The notes below the pieces were generated by a model. It was not told the origin of the DNA and did no database searches. It was given only the letters and a program-made list of their open reading frames with translations. From contig NZ_JYLN01000004.1 of NCBI RefSeq assembly GCF_001439735.1, positions 186,001 through 250,000 on the forward strand: a DNA stretch of 64,000 nt. Reading direction: 5' to 3'. Both the position numbers and the translations under genes were made by a program. Source of the stretch: Pseudomonas paralactis (GTDB taxonomy: Bacteria > Pseudomonadota > Gammaproteobacteria > Pseudomonadales > Pseudomonadaceae). Each line of letters begins with the position of its first letter. Position 1 is the stretch's first letter. Below are positions 28,720 to 36,613 of the stretch, one piece after another.

Positions 28720-29907
28720 TTAATCGCGCTGGGCCAGCACCATCAGGTTGCGTGGGGTGAGGGCTGGTTCGCAGAAGCTGCCGACTTCGACGTTGTAGCC
28801 CTGTTCGGTCAGAAACAGAGCGCGGTCCAGCACCAGCCATATTTCCAGAGGGCGTCGAAACAAACCCCTTACCAACTCCAGGTTTCGCACTTCGGCCAGG
28901 CGCTGCCAGCCGTGGGCTTCGAGCGCCGGCCAGTCTTGTTCACCTGTGGATAAATTCTTGAGGTTTGCCAGCTCACGGCAGTAGTCGGCGAAGGATTTAT
29001 CCAGCCAACTGGCGGGCAGGGAGGGCGTCGGCAGGTAGTCGTTGCAGCCGCGCAGTTGCCGTTGTAGTCGATCAAAGCCCAGGCGCCGCGCCATGGAGGT
29101 GTCCCGTTGCTGGCGCACGCGGTTGCCGGCGGTGACGGTTTCGCTCAGGGGTAATCCCAGATCGTCTATCGACAGGGTTAGCAGGGATGCGCGCCCGGCG
29201 CTGGACAGTGCCTGGTAGCGCTCGGCATTGATGCGGTTGTAGCAGCAGGGCGCCAGGGCCATTTGTTTGCAGCCGGCGGCACTGGCCAGTTGCAGCAGGC
29301 GCACGTGCAGGTCGCCGCAAGCGTGGAGGGCCACAGGTGTGTGTTCGGGAGCGATCGCTACGTCGGCCATCACGTCTTGCAGGCAATGGGCCGCGGGCAA
29401 GCCGTGGTGATCACTTAAGGCTTGGCCGGACGCAATCAGCGCGGGGTCATATTCCAGGCACGTCAAGCGTTGGCCGGGTTGCAGCAGGCGACGGCCGAGG
29501 TGGCCTTTGCCGGCGCACCAGTCCAGCCAGTGGGCAGGCGTTTGGGCAAAAGTCAGCGCGGCGCCGAAGGCTTCGATCTGTTGCCATTTGCGTCCGGGCA
29601 CGTCGACATTCAGGCGATGGCGAGCGGGCTCAAGTGTGTGCGTGGGTAACTTATCCACAGCGCCGAGGCGCAGCGCGTGAGCGGCCAGCTGTGGAAACGG
29701 TGCTGGCGCGGGCAGGTTGTGGGGATGGTTGTGACTGGCTTCCGCGTCGGCCAACGAACGCCGACGTAGCCACTGGGATAACTCGGGATGCTCGGTTTCC
29801 CAAGGCAACTGCAACTGGGTAAAGGGCCGTGGTCGCCACAGCCCTTGGTGCTCGATCAGGAATGCATCCAGTGCCTGGAGGCGTGCCTCAACGTCCTTGG
29901 CACGCAT
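28720..29907 (-). CDS. SAM-dependent methyltransferase (Methyltransf_32-like)
   Basis: The 395-aa protein has a variable N-terminal part (1-115), then a Rossmann methyltransferase core. The SAM-binding motif is HWLDWCAGKGHLGRRLL (about 127-143), with an acidic loop LTCLEYDPALIASGQ. VALHACGDLHVRLLQLA and LAPCCYNRI follow (about 193-225), typical of the GSTCD/Methyltransf_32 group, whose CCY residues are conserved. The substrate is unknown; an RNA or small-molecule target is possible. It overlaps the upstream permease gene by 20 bp and so belongs to the transporter operon, though a functional link is not evident. Confidence 0.82.
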   Translation of the reverse strand: MRAKDVEARLQALDAFLIEHQGLWRPRPFTQLQLPWETEHPELSQWLRRRSLADAEASHNHPHNLPAPAPFPQLAAHALRLGAVDKLPTHTLEPARHRLNVDVPGRKWQQIEAFGAALTFAQTPAHWLDWCAGKGHLGRRLLQPGQRLTCLEYDPALIASGQALSDHHGLPAAHCLQDVMADVAIAPEHTPVALHACGDLHVRLLQLASAAGCKQMALAPCCYNRINAERYQALSSAGRASLLTLSIDDLGLPLSETVTAGNRVRQQRDTSMARRLGFDRLQRQLRGCNDYLPTPSLPASWLDKSFADYCRELANLKNLSTGEQDWPALEAHGWQRLAEVRNLELVRGLFRRPLEIWLVLDRALFLTEQGYNVEVGSFCEPALTPRNLMVLAQRD

Positions 29908-30619
29908 CGACGCGCAGCCATTTTTCCAGCAGTTTGAAGCCGCGCACCAGCACGTAGGCCATCAACAGGTAGAACAGCCCGGCGGCGAAGAAAATCTCTA
30001 CCGGCAGGTAGGTGCGGGCGATGATGGTTCGGGCCATGCCGGTCAGTTCCAGCAGGGTCACGGTGCTGGCCAGGGCGCTGGCCTTGAGCATCAGGATCAC
30101 TTCGTTGCTGTAGGCCGGCAGGCCAATACGCGAGGCGCGTGGCAGGATGATGTAGAACAGCGTTTTCGGCTTGGACATGCCCAATGCCCGCGCGGCTTCG
30201 ATCTCGCCCGGCGGAATGGCCTGGATCGCACCGCGCAGGATCTCGGCAATGTACGCGGCGGTGTGCAGGGTCATGGTGGCGGTGGCGCACCAGAACGGGT
30301 CGCGCAGGTACGGCCACATGAAGCTGTTGCGCACGGCATCGAACTGCGCCAGGCCGTAATACACCAGGAACAACTGCACCAGCAGCGGCGTGCCACGAAA
30401 GAAAAAAATGTAGCCGTAGGGCAGGGCACTCACGTACCAGCGGCGCGAAGAGCGGGCGATGCCCAGTGGGATCGCCAGCAGCAGACCGGCGATCACGGCG
30501 ATTGCCACCAGCTCCAGGGTCAAGGTTGCGCCCTGGGCCAACTTCGGCAGCCACTTGATGATCACGGCCCAGTTCAAGCCCAGGTCAAAGTGCGATAGCC
30601 AGCTGTAGTCGCCGCTCAT
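29888..30619 (-). CDS. polar amino-acid ABC transporter permease (HisM/ArtM-like)
   Basis: This 243-aa inner-membrane permease has five or six helices (LELVAIAVIAGLLLAIPLGIA; YIFFFRGTPLLVQLFLVYYGL). The family EAA-type loop is EILRGAIQAIPPGEIEAARALGMSKPKTLFYIILPRA at about 125-160, which docks on the ATPase. It pairs with the second permease encoded just upstream (four-base overlap) to import basic or polar amino acids. The HisM-like rather than HisQ-like assignment follows gene order and the sequence around the loop. The specific substrate is not determinable. Confidence 0.93.
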   Translation of the reverse strand: MSGDYSWLSHFDLGLNWAVIIKWLPKLAQGATLTLELVAIAVIAGLLLAIPLGIARSSRRWYVSALPYGYIFFFRGTPLLVQLFLVYYGLAQFDAVRNSFMWPYLRDPFWCATATMTLHTAAYIAEILRGAIQAIPPGEIEAARALGMSKPKTLFYIILPRASRIGLPAYSNEVILMLKASALASTVTLLELTGMARTIIARTYLPVEIFFAAGLFYLLMAYVLVRGFKLLEKWLRVDACQGR

Positions 30620-31311
30620 TGGGTGCTCCTTGCAAAGCCGCGGGCGGCGCGTTTTTCCAGGAAGTGCATGCTGGTCATCGCCAGTACGGTCAGGCCCAGG
30701 TACATGAACGCCGCGACCATGAAGAAGGTGAAGGGTTGCTTGGTCACGGTCACGCCGATCTGCGCGTGGCGCATGATTTCTTCCAGGCCGATCACCGACA
30801 CCAGCGCGGTGTCTTTCATCAGGATCATGAACAGGTTACCCAGGCCCGGCAGGGCGATACGCCACATTTGCGGCATGATCAGTCGGGTGAAAATCCGAAA
30901 CTTCGACAGCCCCAACGCCACACCGGCTTCGCGGTGGCCCTTGGGAATGGCGAGGATCGCGCCGCGAAACACTTCCGTTGCGTAAGCGCCGAAGCACAGG
31001 CCCAGGGCGATGACGCCGGCGGCGAAGGCACTCAGCGACAGGTCGGGGTTGCCGAAGAACTCACCAAGCGCACGCATCAGGTTGACGGTGCCGAAGTAAA
31101 TCAGCAGCACCCACAGTAATTCGGGAATACCGCGAACGATGGTCGAATACGCACCGCCCAGCCATCGCAGCGGCTTGTACGGCGAAGTCTTGGCCAAGGC
31201 GCCGGCAAGGCCGAGCACCAGCCCGAGGCACAGGGCCGTGAGCGCCAGTTTGACGGTCATCAGCGCGCCGGCGGCGAGGGCCGGGCCGAATCCGTAGAGA
31301 TCGAAATTCAT
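30616..31311 (-). CDS. polar amino-acid ABC transporter permease (HisQ/ArtQ-like)
   Basis: The 231-aa permease has N-terminal FGPALAAGALMTVKLALTALCLGLVLGL and RGIPELLWVLLIYFGTVNLM, both typical of the HisQ family. The ATPase-contacting loop is EVFRGAILAIPKGHREAGVALGLSKFRIFTRLIMPQM at about 112-150. It forms the heterodimeric channel with the downstream permease. The gene sits 74 bp after the binding-protein gene in the order ATPase, binding protein, permease, permease, a complete His/Lys/Arg-type importer. Confidence 0.93.
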   Translation of the reverse strand: MNFDLYGFGPALAAGALMTVKLALTALCLGLVLGLAGALAKTSPYKPLRWLGGAYSTIVRGIPELLWVLLIYFGTVNLMRALGEFFGNPDLSLSAFAAGVIALGLCFGAYATEVFRGAILAIPKGHREAGVALGLSKFRIFTRLIMPQMWRIALPGLGNLFMILMKDTALVSVIGLEEIMRHAQIGVTVTKQPFTFFMVAAFMYLGLTVLAMTSMHFLEKRAARGFARSTQ

Positions 31312-31385
31312 GGTGTTTTCATATCGCGGCAGGCATTGCTAAAAGCCGACGCGCTCACAAGAGCGCGTCGGGCAGGCCGTTCAGA

Positions 31386-32138
31386 TCATTCGATGCTGAA
31401 CGGGAAGTACTTGTCGTTGATCTTTTTGTAGGTGCCATCTGCCTTGATCTCTGCCAGGGCTTTGTTCAGGCGCTCGCGCAGCGGGTCGCCCTTGCGTACG
31501 GCGATACCGATCTTGTCGCTTTCTACCACCGGGTCGCCTTTGAATTCATAGGCCGAACCGTCTTTGCTCTTGAGCCATTCGTACTGCACGTACTTGTCAG
31601 CCAGGATGCCGTCGAGGCGACCGGAGGTCAGGTCGAGGTAGGCGTTTTCCTGCGTGTCGTAGAGCTTGGCTTCGGTGTCCGGCAGCTTGTCTTCCAAGTA
31701 GGTACCGGCCAGCGTTGCGCGCTGTGCACCGATCACCTTGCCTTTGAGGTAAGCGGCGTCGGTCTTGAAGTCGGCCGTGGCTTTGGGCGCAATGAACTGC
31801 AACTTGTTGGAGTAGTACGGGTCGGTGAAGTCCACCGCTTGCTTGCGCTCATCGGTGATCGACAGCGAAGACACCAGGAAGTCGAACTTCTTGGCGTTCA
31901 GGGCCGGGATGATGCCGTCCCAGTCGGACACATACACTTCACACTTCTCGACTTTCATCTTGGCGCACAGGGCGTCGCCGATGTCCTTGTCAAAGCCCAC
32001 CACGTTGCCGCTGGCGTCTTTATTGTTGAAGGGCGGGTAGGCCGCTTCGATGCCCATTTTCAAGGTTTCTGCCATGGCCGTGGCGCTGAACGCCATCGAG
32101 ACGGCCGCGGCCAGAAGGAATTTCTTATAGGTCTGCAT
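31386..32138 (-). CDS. periplasmic amino-acid-binding protein (LAO/HisJ family)
   Basis: This is a 250-aa class 3 solute-binding protein. The ATG at 32138 is chosen because GGAG lies eight bases upstream and the signal peptide starts there (MQTYKKFLLAAAVSMAFSATAMA). The SBP_bac_3 signature GFDKDIGDALCAKMKVEKCEVYVSDWDGIIPAL follows, with a cysteine pair (C-x6-C) as in HisJ/LAO. The ligand segment includes FLVSSLSITDERKQAVDFTDPYYSNKLQF and an arginine contact in IGAQRATLAGTYL. A basic amino acid (Lys/Arg/Orn or His) is the likely ligand. Confidence 0.94.
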   Translation of the reverse strand: MQTYKKFLLAAAVSMAFSATAMAETLKMGIEAAYPPFNNKDASGNVVGFDKDIGDALCAKMKVEKCEVYVSDWDGIIPALNAKKFDFLVSSLSITDERKQAVDFTDPYYSNKLQFIAPKATADFKTDAAYLKGKVIGAQRATLAGTYLEDKLPDTEAKLYDTQENAYLDLTSGRLDGILADKYVQYEWLKSKDGSAYEFKGDPVVESDKIGIAVRKGDPLRERLNKALAEIKADGTYKKINDKYFPFSIE

Positions 32139-32151
32139 GCATGTTGCTCCG

Positions 32152-32925
32152 TTAGCGGTTGCTGGACATGAATTGTTTGCAGCGCGCCGAAAGCGGGTTT
32201 TCAAACACCTGCTGTGGCGATCCTTGCTCTTCGACCAGGCCCTGGTGCAAAAACACCACTTCGCTGGATACCTGGCGGGCGAAGCCCATTTCGTGGGTGA
32301 CCAGCAGCATGGTGCGGCCTTCTTCGGCCAGTGCGCGGATCACATTAAGTACTTCCTGAACCATTTCCGGGTCAAGCGCCGACGTCGGCTCATCGAACAG
32401 GATGACTTTAGGCTGCATCGCCAAGGTACGCGCAATCGCCGCGCGTTGTTGCTGGCCGCCGGAGAGTTGCGCAGGGTAAGCATGGCGCTTGTCGGCAATA
32501 CCGACCTTGGCCAGCAGGGCCTCGGCCACTTCTATGGCTTCGGCCTTGCTCTGGCCGAGCACGCGACGAGGGGCCTCGATGATGTTGTCGAGGATGCTCA
32601 TGTGCGGCCACAGGTTAAAGTTTTGAAACACAAACCCGATTTCGCTGCGCAGGCGGTTGATCTGCTTGCCGTCGGCGGCCATCAGTTCGCCGTTTTTCGC
32701 GGCCTTGAGTTTGAGTTCTTCACCGGCTACCAGGATCTGACCCTGGTGCGGGTTTTCCAGCAGGTTGATGCAGCGCAGGAAGGTGGACTTGCCGGAACCG
32801 GAGGAACCCAGGATCGAGATCACATCGCCGTCGCGAGCGGTCAGCGAGATACCCTTGAGTACCTCAAGCTCACCATAGCGTTTGTGCAAGTTGCGGATTT
32901 CAAGCGCGGGCGTGGCCTGAGCCAT
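32152..32925 (-). CDS. polar amino-acid ABC transporter ATP-binding protein (HisP-like)
   Basis: The 257-aa ATPase has Walker [10 protein letters not shown] (about 36-44), Q-loop [10 protein letters not shown], signature motif [16 protein letters not shown], Walker [15 protein letters not shown] and the H-switch VTHE. It powers the importer encoded by the next three genes and is the first gene of the operon. The gap to the divergent gabP is 554 bp. The putative promoter lies in 32926-33010, where TATGCT occurs about 65 bp upstream (read leftward), but no strong -35 box was found. Confidence 0.95.
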   Translation of the reverse strand: MAQATPALEIRNLHKRYGELEVLKGISLTARDGDVISILGSSGSGKSTFLRCINLLENPHQGQILVAGEELKLKAAKNGELMAADGKQINRLRSEIGFVFQNFNLWPHMSILDNIIEAPRRVLGQSKAEAIEVAEALLAKVGIADKRHAYPAQLSGGQQQRAAIARTLAMQPKVILFDEPTSALDPEMVQEVLNVIRALAEEGRTMLLVTHEMGFARQVSSEVVFLHQGLVEEQGSPQQVFENPLSARCKQFMSSNR

Positions 32926-33371
32926 GTGCGGTCCTCATTGTGTTCGTTGCGATCTTCGCTGTTGGGCCGCCTTCCTGGCGAGGCGCCAAGCTAGCATAGC
33001 GTTTGGATGACAGCCAACAGCGCTGCGGACGGTTAACCGATGGTCTGCGGCAGGGTGTCGCATCGGCGCAGTAGCGTGTCGCGCCATCAACAACCTACAG
33101 ACGTTTGAACCGGAAAGATCCACAGGCTTCGCGTAAAAAAGGGCGCGATGGTGCCAGCTTTGGCCGGGTGTTGGAAGGGTTAACCGGGCAAACGGTCCAT
33201 ATCAGCCCGTTTATGGGGCGTCACGTACTTTTTGTGTGTGTTTTTGGTGCGCCGGATTGGCTCGAAGGTGAGTCGCACGGTAACGCTATAGCGGAATGAT
33301 TGATTCTCAACGACTTGCGAGTGCTGATGAATTGTCCTACAGCCCGCGTCAACTGCGGCTCTGTTACATTT
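32926..33371. other. intergenic region between the ABC operon and gabP
   Basis: No gene is supported here; open frames are short and lack ribosome sites. It must carry the leftward promoter of the ABC operon and possible enhancer sites for the sigma-54 promoter of gabP. I see no clear inverted repeat or NtrC-type site. Confidence 0.5.
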
Positions 33372-33386
33372 TGGCGCAAATCTTGC
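33372..33386 (+). promoter_or_regulatory. sigma-54 promoter of gabP
   Basis: TGGCGCAAATCTTGC has the -24 GG and -12 GC dinucleotides exactly ten bases apart, as in TGGCAC-N5-TTGC. Start of transcription is predicted near 33397, 83 bases before the gabP ATG. This predicts an RpoN-dependent, activator-driven promoter. Confidence 0.72.
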
Positions 33387-33479
33387 GTAAAAAATAAAGA
33401 ACGCCCTGTTGGATTCTTTTCACGAGAAAGGCTGCAGGCCGGGCGAACCGTTTTCGCAATTCCTCGCAAAGGTGTGTCA

Positions 33480-34871
33480 ATGAGTAGTACTCAAAGCTCC
33501 AATGACCTCGAACAGGGGCTCAAACCGCGGCACGTCACCATGCTGTCGATTGCCGGCGTCATCGGCGCCGGTTTGTTTGTCGGCTCCGGCCATGCGATCG
33601 CTGCCGCCGGCCCCGCCGTGCTGCTGGCCTACGCGGCGGCCGGTACGTTGGTGGTGCTGGTGATGCGGATGCTGGCCGAGATGGCTGTTGCGTCACCCGA
33701 TACCGGTTCGTTCTCTACCTATGCCGATCGCGCAATCGGTCACTGGGCCGGGTTTACCATTGGTTGGTTGTACTGGTGGTTCTGGGTGCTGGTGATTCCG
33801 TTGGAGGCCAACGCGGCGGCGACCATCCTGCACGCCTGGTTCCCCGACGTGGCGATTTGGGTGTTTACCCTGGTCATTACGTTGTTGCTGACTGCAACCA
33901 ACCTGTTCAGCGTGAAGAACTACGGTGAGTTCGAGTTCTGGTTTGCGTTGATCAAGGTCGTGGCGATTGTCGGTTTTGTGATCCTCGGTCTGGCCGCAAT
34001 CTTCGGCTTCTTGCCCACCAGCCAGGTCAGCGGTGTTTCCCATCTGTTCGATACCCAAGGTTTCATGCCCAACGGCATGGGCGCGGTATTGGCGGCGATC
34101 CTGACCACCATGTTCTCGTTCATGGGCACCGAGATTGTCACCATTGCTGCCGCCGAATCGAAGAACCCAGGCCAGCAAATCACCAAGGCCACCAATTCGG
34201 TGATCTGGCGGATTGGTTTGTTCTACCTGCTGTCGATCTTCATCGTGGTGTCCCTGGTGCCTTGGAACGATCCGACCCTGGCTGCCGTAGGTTCCTACCA
34301 GACAGTACTTGAGCGCATGGGCATCCCGAATGCCAAGCTGATCGTCGACCTGGTGGTGCTGGTGGCTGTTACCAGTTGCCTCAACTCGGCGCTCTACACC
34401 GCCTCGCGTATGTTGTTCTCCCTCGGCCGTCGCGGTGATGCACCGGCGGTGGCCAAGCGCACTAACAAAAGTGGTACGCCATATTGGGCGGTCTTGCTGT
34501 CTACCGGTGCGGCGTTCCTGGCGGTATTTGCCAACTACGTGGCTCCGGCGGCCGTGTTCGAATTCCTGCTGGCCAGCTCCGGCGCCATTGCGTTGCTGGT
34601 GTACCTGGTGATTGCCGTGTCGCAACTGCGCATGCGCCAGAAGCGTGCGGCGGCGGGCGAGAAGATCGTGTTCAAGATGTGGTTGTTTCCTGGCCTGACG
34701 TACGCCGTGATGGTGTTTATCGTCGGTACGTTGACCATCATGCTGTTCCAGGAAGCGCACCGGGTCGAGATCATCGCGACGGGGGTGTTGAGCTTGCTGG
34801 TGGTGTTGGCGGGGTTGGTGGTGGCGAGCCGGCGCAAGGCCCAGAAGGTAGGTGCAGCAGTGTTCAACTGA
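33480..34871 (+). CDS. gabP: GABA permease GabP (APC superfamily)
   Basis: The 463-aa inner-membrane transporter belongs to the amino-acid/polyamine/organocation superfamily and has 12 predicted helices. The start at 33480 follows AAAGGTG and gives the normal family N-terminus (SNDLEQGLKPRHVTMLSIAGVIGAGLFVGSGHAI). The amino-acid permease consensus AAGTLVVLVMRMLAEMAVASPDTGSFSTYADRAIG and the GTEIVTIAAAESKNP helix-loop are present. GABA/H+ symport is the named family function; related amino-acid permeases cannot be fully excluded. A sigma-54 promoter upstream implies control by nitrogen or by a dedicated enhancer-binding protein. Confidence 0.85.
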   Translation: MSSTQSSNDLEQGLKPRHVTMLSIAGVIGAGLFVGSGHAIAAAGPAVLLAYAAAGTLVVLVMRMLAEMAVASPDTGSFSTYADRAIGHWAGFTIGWLYWWFWVLVIPLEANAAATILHAWFPDVAIWVFTLVITLLLTATNLFSVKNYGEFEFWFALIKVVAIVGFVILGLAAIFGFLPTSQVSGVSHLFDTQGFMPNGMGAVLAAILTTMFSFMGTEIVTIAAAESKNPGQQITKATNSVIWRIGLFYLLSIFIVVSLVPWNDPTLAAVGSYQTVLERMGIPNAKLIVDLVVLVAVTSCLNSALYTASRMLFSLGRRGDAPAVAKRTNKSGTPYWAVLLSTGAAFLAVFANYVAPAAVFEFLLASSGAIALLVYLVIAVSQLRMRQKRAAAGEKIVFKMWLFPGLTYAVMVFIVGTLTIMLFQEAHRVEIIATGVLSLLVVLAGLVVASRRKAQKVGAAVFN

Positions 34872-34884
34872 CGGAATGTGATGC

Positions 34885-34979
34885 AAATGTGGGAGGGGGC
34901 TTGCTCCCGATGGCGGTGTGTCAGTCACTTGGATGTCGACTGAGACTCTGCCATCGGGAGCAAGCCCCCTCCCACATTT
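34885..34979. repeat. REP-type inverted repeat pair
   Basis: AAATGTGGGAGGGGGCTTGC with CTCCCGATGGC at the left faces GCCATCGGGAGCAAGCCCCC with TCCCACATTTT at the right, about 30 bases apart. Convergent genes flank it. Confidence 0.85.
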
Positions 34980-34988
34980 TGATGCGCG

Positions 34989-35402
34989 TCAGTCTGTTGA
35001 GGCTGTCAACGCCTGGGATGCTGCCACGTAGTCTGCCTGGAACTGCGGCGATTCGATCCACGCCAACGCAGCGGCCTCGTCATCGCTGTCCGTCGCCCAC
35101 TGCCGATACTCAATCAGCGCCGCCAGGATAAAGTCGGTCGCTTCCTCTTCGCCTTCCTGCTCCAGCACCAGCGCCAGCAGCGGGTGCGCCAGGAACACCG
35201 CGCACAGTGCCTGCTGGCTGGTCTCGCCTGCGGTGCGCATCTCGACGAACAGTTCGGTCAAGTCCACCGACTCAAGATCAATGCGGCTGTCGTCGCCGGC
35301 AAATGCATCCGGCTTGGTCGCGACGGCACGTTGGGTGCGGTTTTGCTTGGCCTTGGTCTTTGCCCGCTGGGCGCGTTTTTGCTGCTTGTTCGGCGAGGCC
35401 AT
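34989..35402 (-). CDS. hypothetical protein with basic N-terminus, 137 aa
   Basis: The start at 35402 is preceded by AAGGA (10-base spacing) and gives MASPNKQQKRAQRAKTKAKQNRTQRA, a strongly basic tail of about 30 residues. An acidic helical body follows (LTELFVEMRTAGETSQQALCAVFLAHPLLALVLEQEGEEEATDFILAALIEYRQW). No signal peptide or membrane helix. I recall similar proteins in other pseudomonads without assigned function. The basic tail could bind nucleic acid or ribosomes, which is only a guess. A longer frame to 35525 exists but overlaps the divergent gene's promoter region. Confidence 0.7.
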   Translation of the reverse strand: MASPNKQQKRAQRAKTKAKQNRTQRAVATKPDAFAGDDSRIDLESVDLTELFVEMRTAGETSQQALCAVFLAHPLLALVLEQEGEEEATDFILAALIEYRQWATDSDDEAAALAWIESPQFQADYVAASQALTASTD

Positions 35403-35560
35403 GGGATCGACATCCTTGGGTTCTGAATCGGGGGTGGGGTATTGAAGCGCAGGTTGGGGCAAATCCCAAGGAAATCCGGGCGGGTTTATTCGTTCATCGC
35501 GCTCGACCGCCAGCCCATAGATCAATAGGCTACGCCTTTGTCATCTGCCAGAGCGTCTTC

Positions 35561-36526
35561 ATGACTCGCGATGCCCTTGAGCATAACCAGATCCCCTTCT
35601 ATTTTGTCGCCATCCTGCTGGCCGCTGCCTGTGGTGTGTTTGCGCCGGCACTGGCTCATGGTTTGAGTGTATTGATCACGCCTGCCATTGCGGTATTGAT
35701 GTACGCGATGTTCCTGCAAATTCCTTTCCTCGATCTGCGCCAGGGTTTGGGCAATATCCGCTTTGTCTCAGCGTTGTTGCTGGCCAACTTTATTCTGGTG
35801 CCATTGCTGGTATGGGCGCTGACCCGAGGCCTGGTGGGGCATCCCGCGCTGTTGGTGGGGGCCTTGCTGGTGTTGTTGACGCCCTGTATTGATTACGTGG
35901 TGGTGTTCACCCACATCGGCAAGGGCGACTCGCGGTCGATGCTGGCGGCCACGCCGTTGTTGTTGCTGCTGCAGCTGGCACTGCTGCCGGTGTACCTGGC
36001 TTTTATGCTGGGCGAGCACTCGGGCGTGGTGGTAGAGATCGGCCCGTTTATCGAGGCATTTCTGTGGTTGATCGTGGTGCCGATGCTGCTGGCCGTGCTG
36101 ACGGCCTACCTGGCGCGGCGATCATCGCTCGTCGGTAAATGGAGCGGCGCGTGGGCCTGGTTGCCGGTGCCGGCGATGGCCCTGGTGCTGTTCGTGGTGA
36201 TTGGGTCGCAGATCACATCGGTGGTGCGCGACATCGACCTGTTGCTGCCGGTGCTTGCGGTCTACCTGGGTTTCGTACTGCTGGCGCCGTTGATGGGGAT
36301 CCTGGCTTCGCGACTATTGGCGTTGCCTGCGCCAACTGCGCGGGCAGTGACATTCAGTGCGTCAACGCGCAACTCGCTGGTGGTACTGCCGTTGGCGCTG
36401 GCCTTGCCGGAGGACATGCGCGGGTTGGCCGCCGCGGCGGTGATCCTGCAAACCCTGATCGAGTTGGTGGCCGAGTTGGTCTACGTTCGCCTGATCCCGG
36501 CAGTGGTGTGGCCTGCAAGTCGGTAA
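35561..36526 (+). CDS. bile acid:sodium symporter/ACR3-superfamily membrane protein
   Basis: This 321-aa protein has nine to ten hydrophobic helices (FYFVAILLAAACGVFAPALAHGL; FVSALLLANFILVPLLVWALT; LLVGALLVLLTPCIDYVVVFTHIGKGD; AVTFSASTRNSLVVLPLALALP). LLTPCIDYV matches the helix-4 cysteine region of ACR3-type arsenite exporters, and the late FSASTRNSLVVLPLALAL is the paired family motif. These are the reasons homologues are called arsenic resistance proteins; no arsR/arsC neighbour exists, so the real substrate is uncertain. The first part of the longer open frame is a shadow of the divergent gene; ATG 35561 has only a weak ribosome site. Confidence 0.78.
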   Translation: MTRDALEHNQIPFYFVAILLAAACGVFAPALAHGLSVLITPAIAVLMYAMFLQIPFLDLRQGLGNIRFVSALLLANFILVPLLVWALTRGLVGHPALLVGALLVLLTPCIDYVVVFTHIGKGDSRSMLAATPLLLLLQLALLPVYLAFMLGEHSGVVVEIGPFIEAFLWLIVVPMLLAVLTAYLARRSSLVGKWSGAWAWLPVPAMALVLFVVIGSQITSVVRDIDLLLPVLAVYLGFVLLAPLMGILASRLLALPAPTARAVTFSASTRNSLVVLPLALALPEDMRGLAAAAVILQTLIELVAELVYVRLIPAVVWPASR

Positions 36527-36613
36527 AAGCGTGAATGTTCAGGTTCGTTCAGGCGCTATTCAGGGCTGTGGTCGGCACCATACGCCAGCGCCTCCCACCT
36601 GACAGGTCACCCG

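Noticed and set aside
28379..29659. DnaA-box cluster read as oriC
   Set aside because: No dnaA, dnaN, rpmH or gidA neighbours, and only two boxes lie in the AT-richer gap; titration or coincidence is more likely.
34885..34979. REP pairs as CRISPR-like repeats
   Set aside because: They are inverted pairs scattered singly between genes, not direct repeats with unique spacers; no cas genes.
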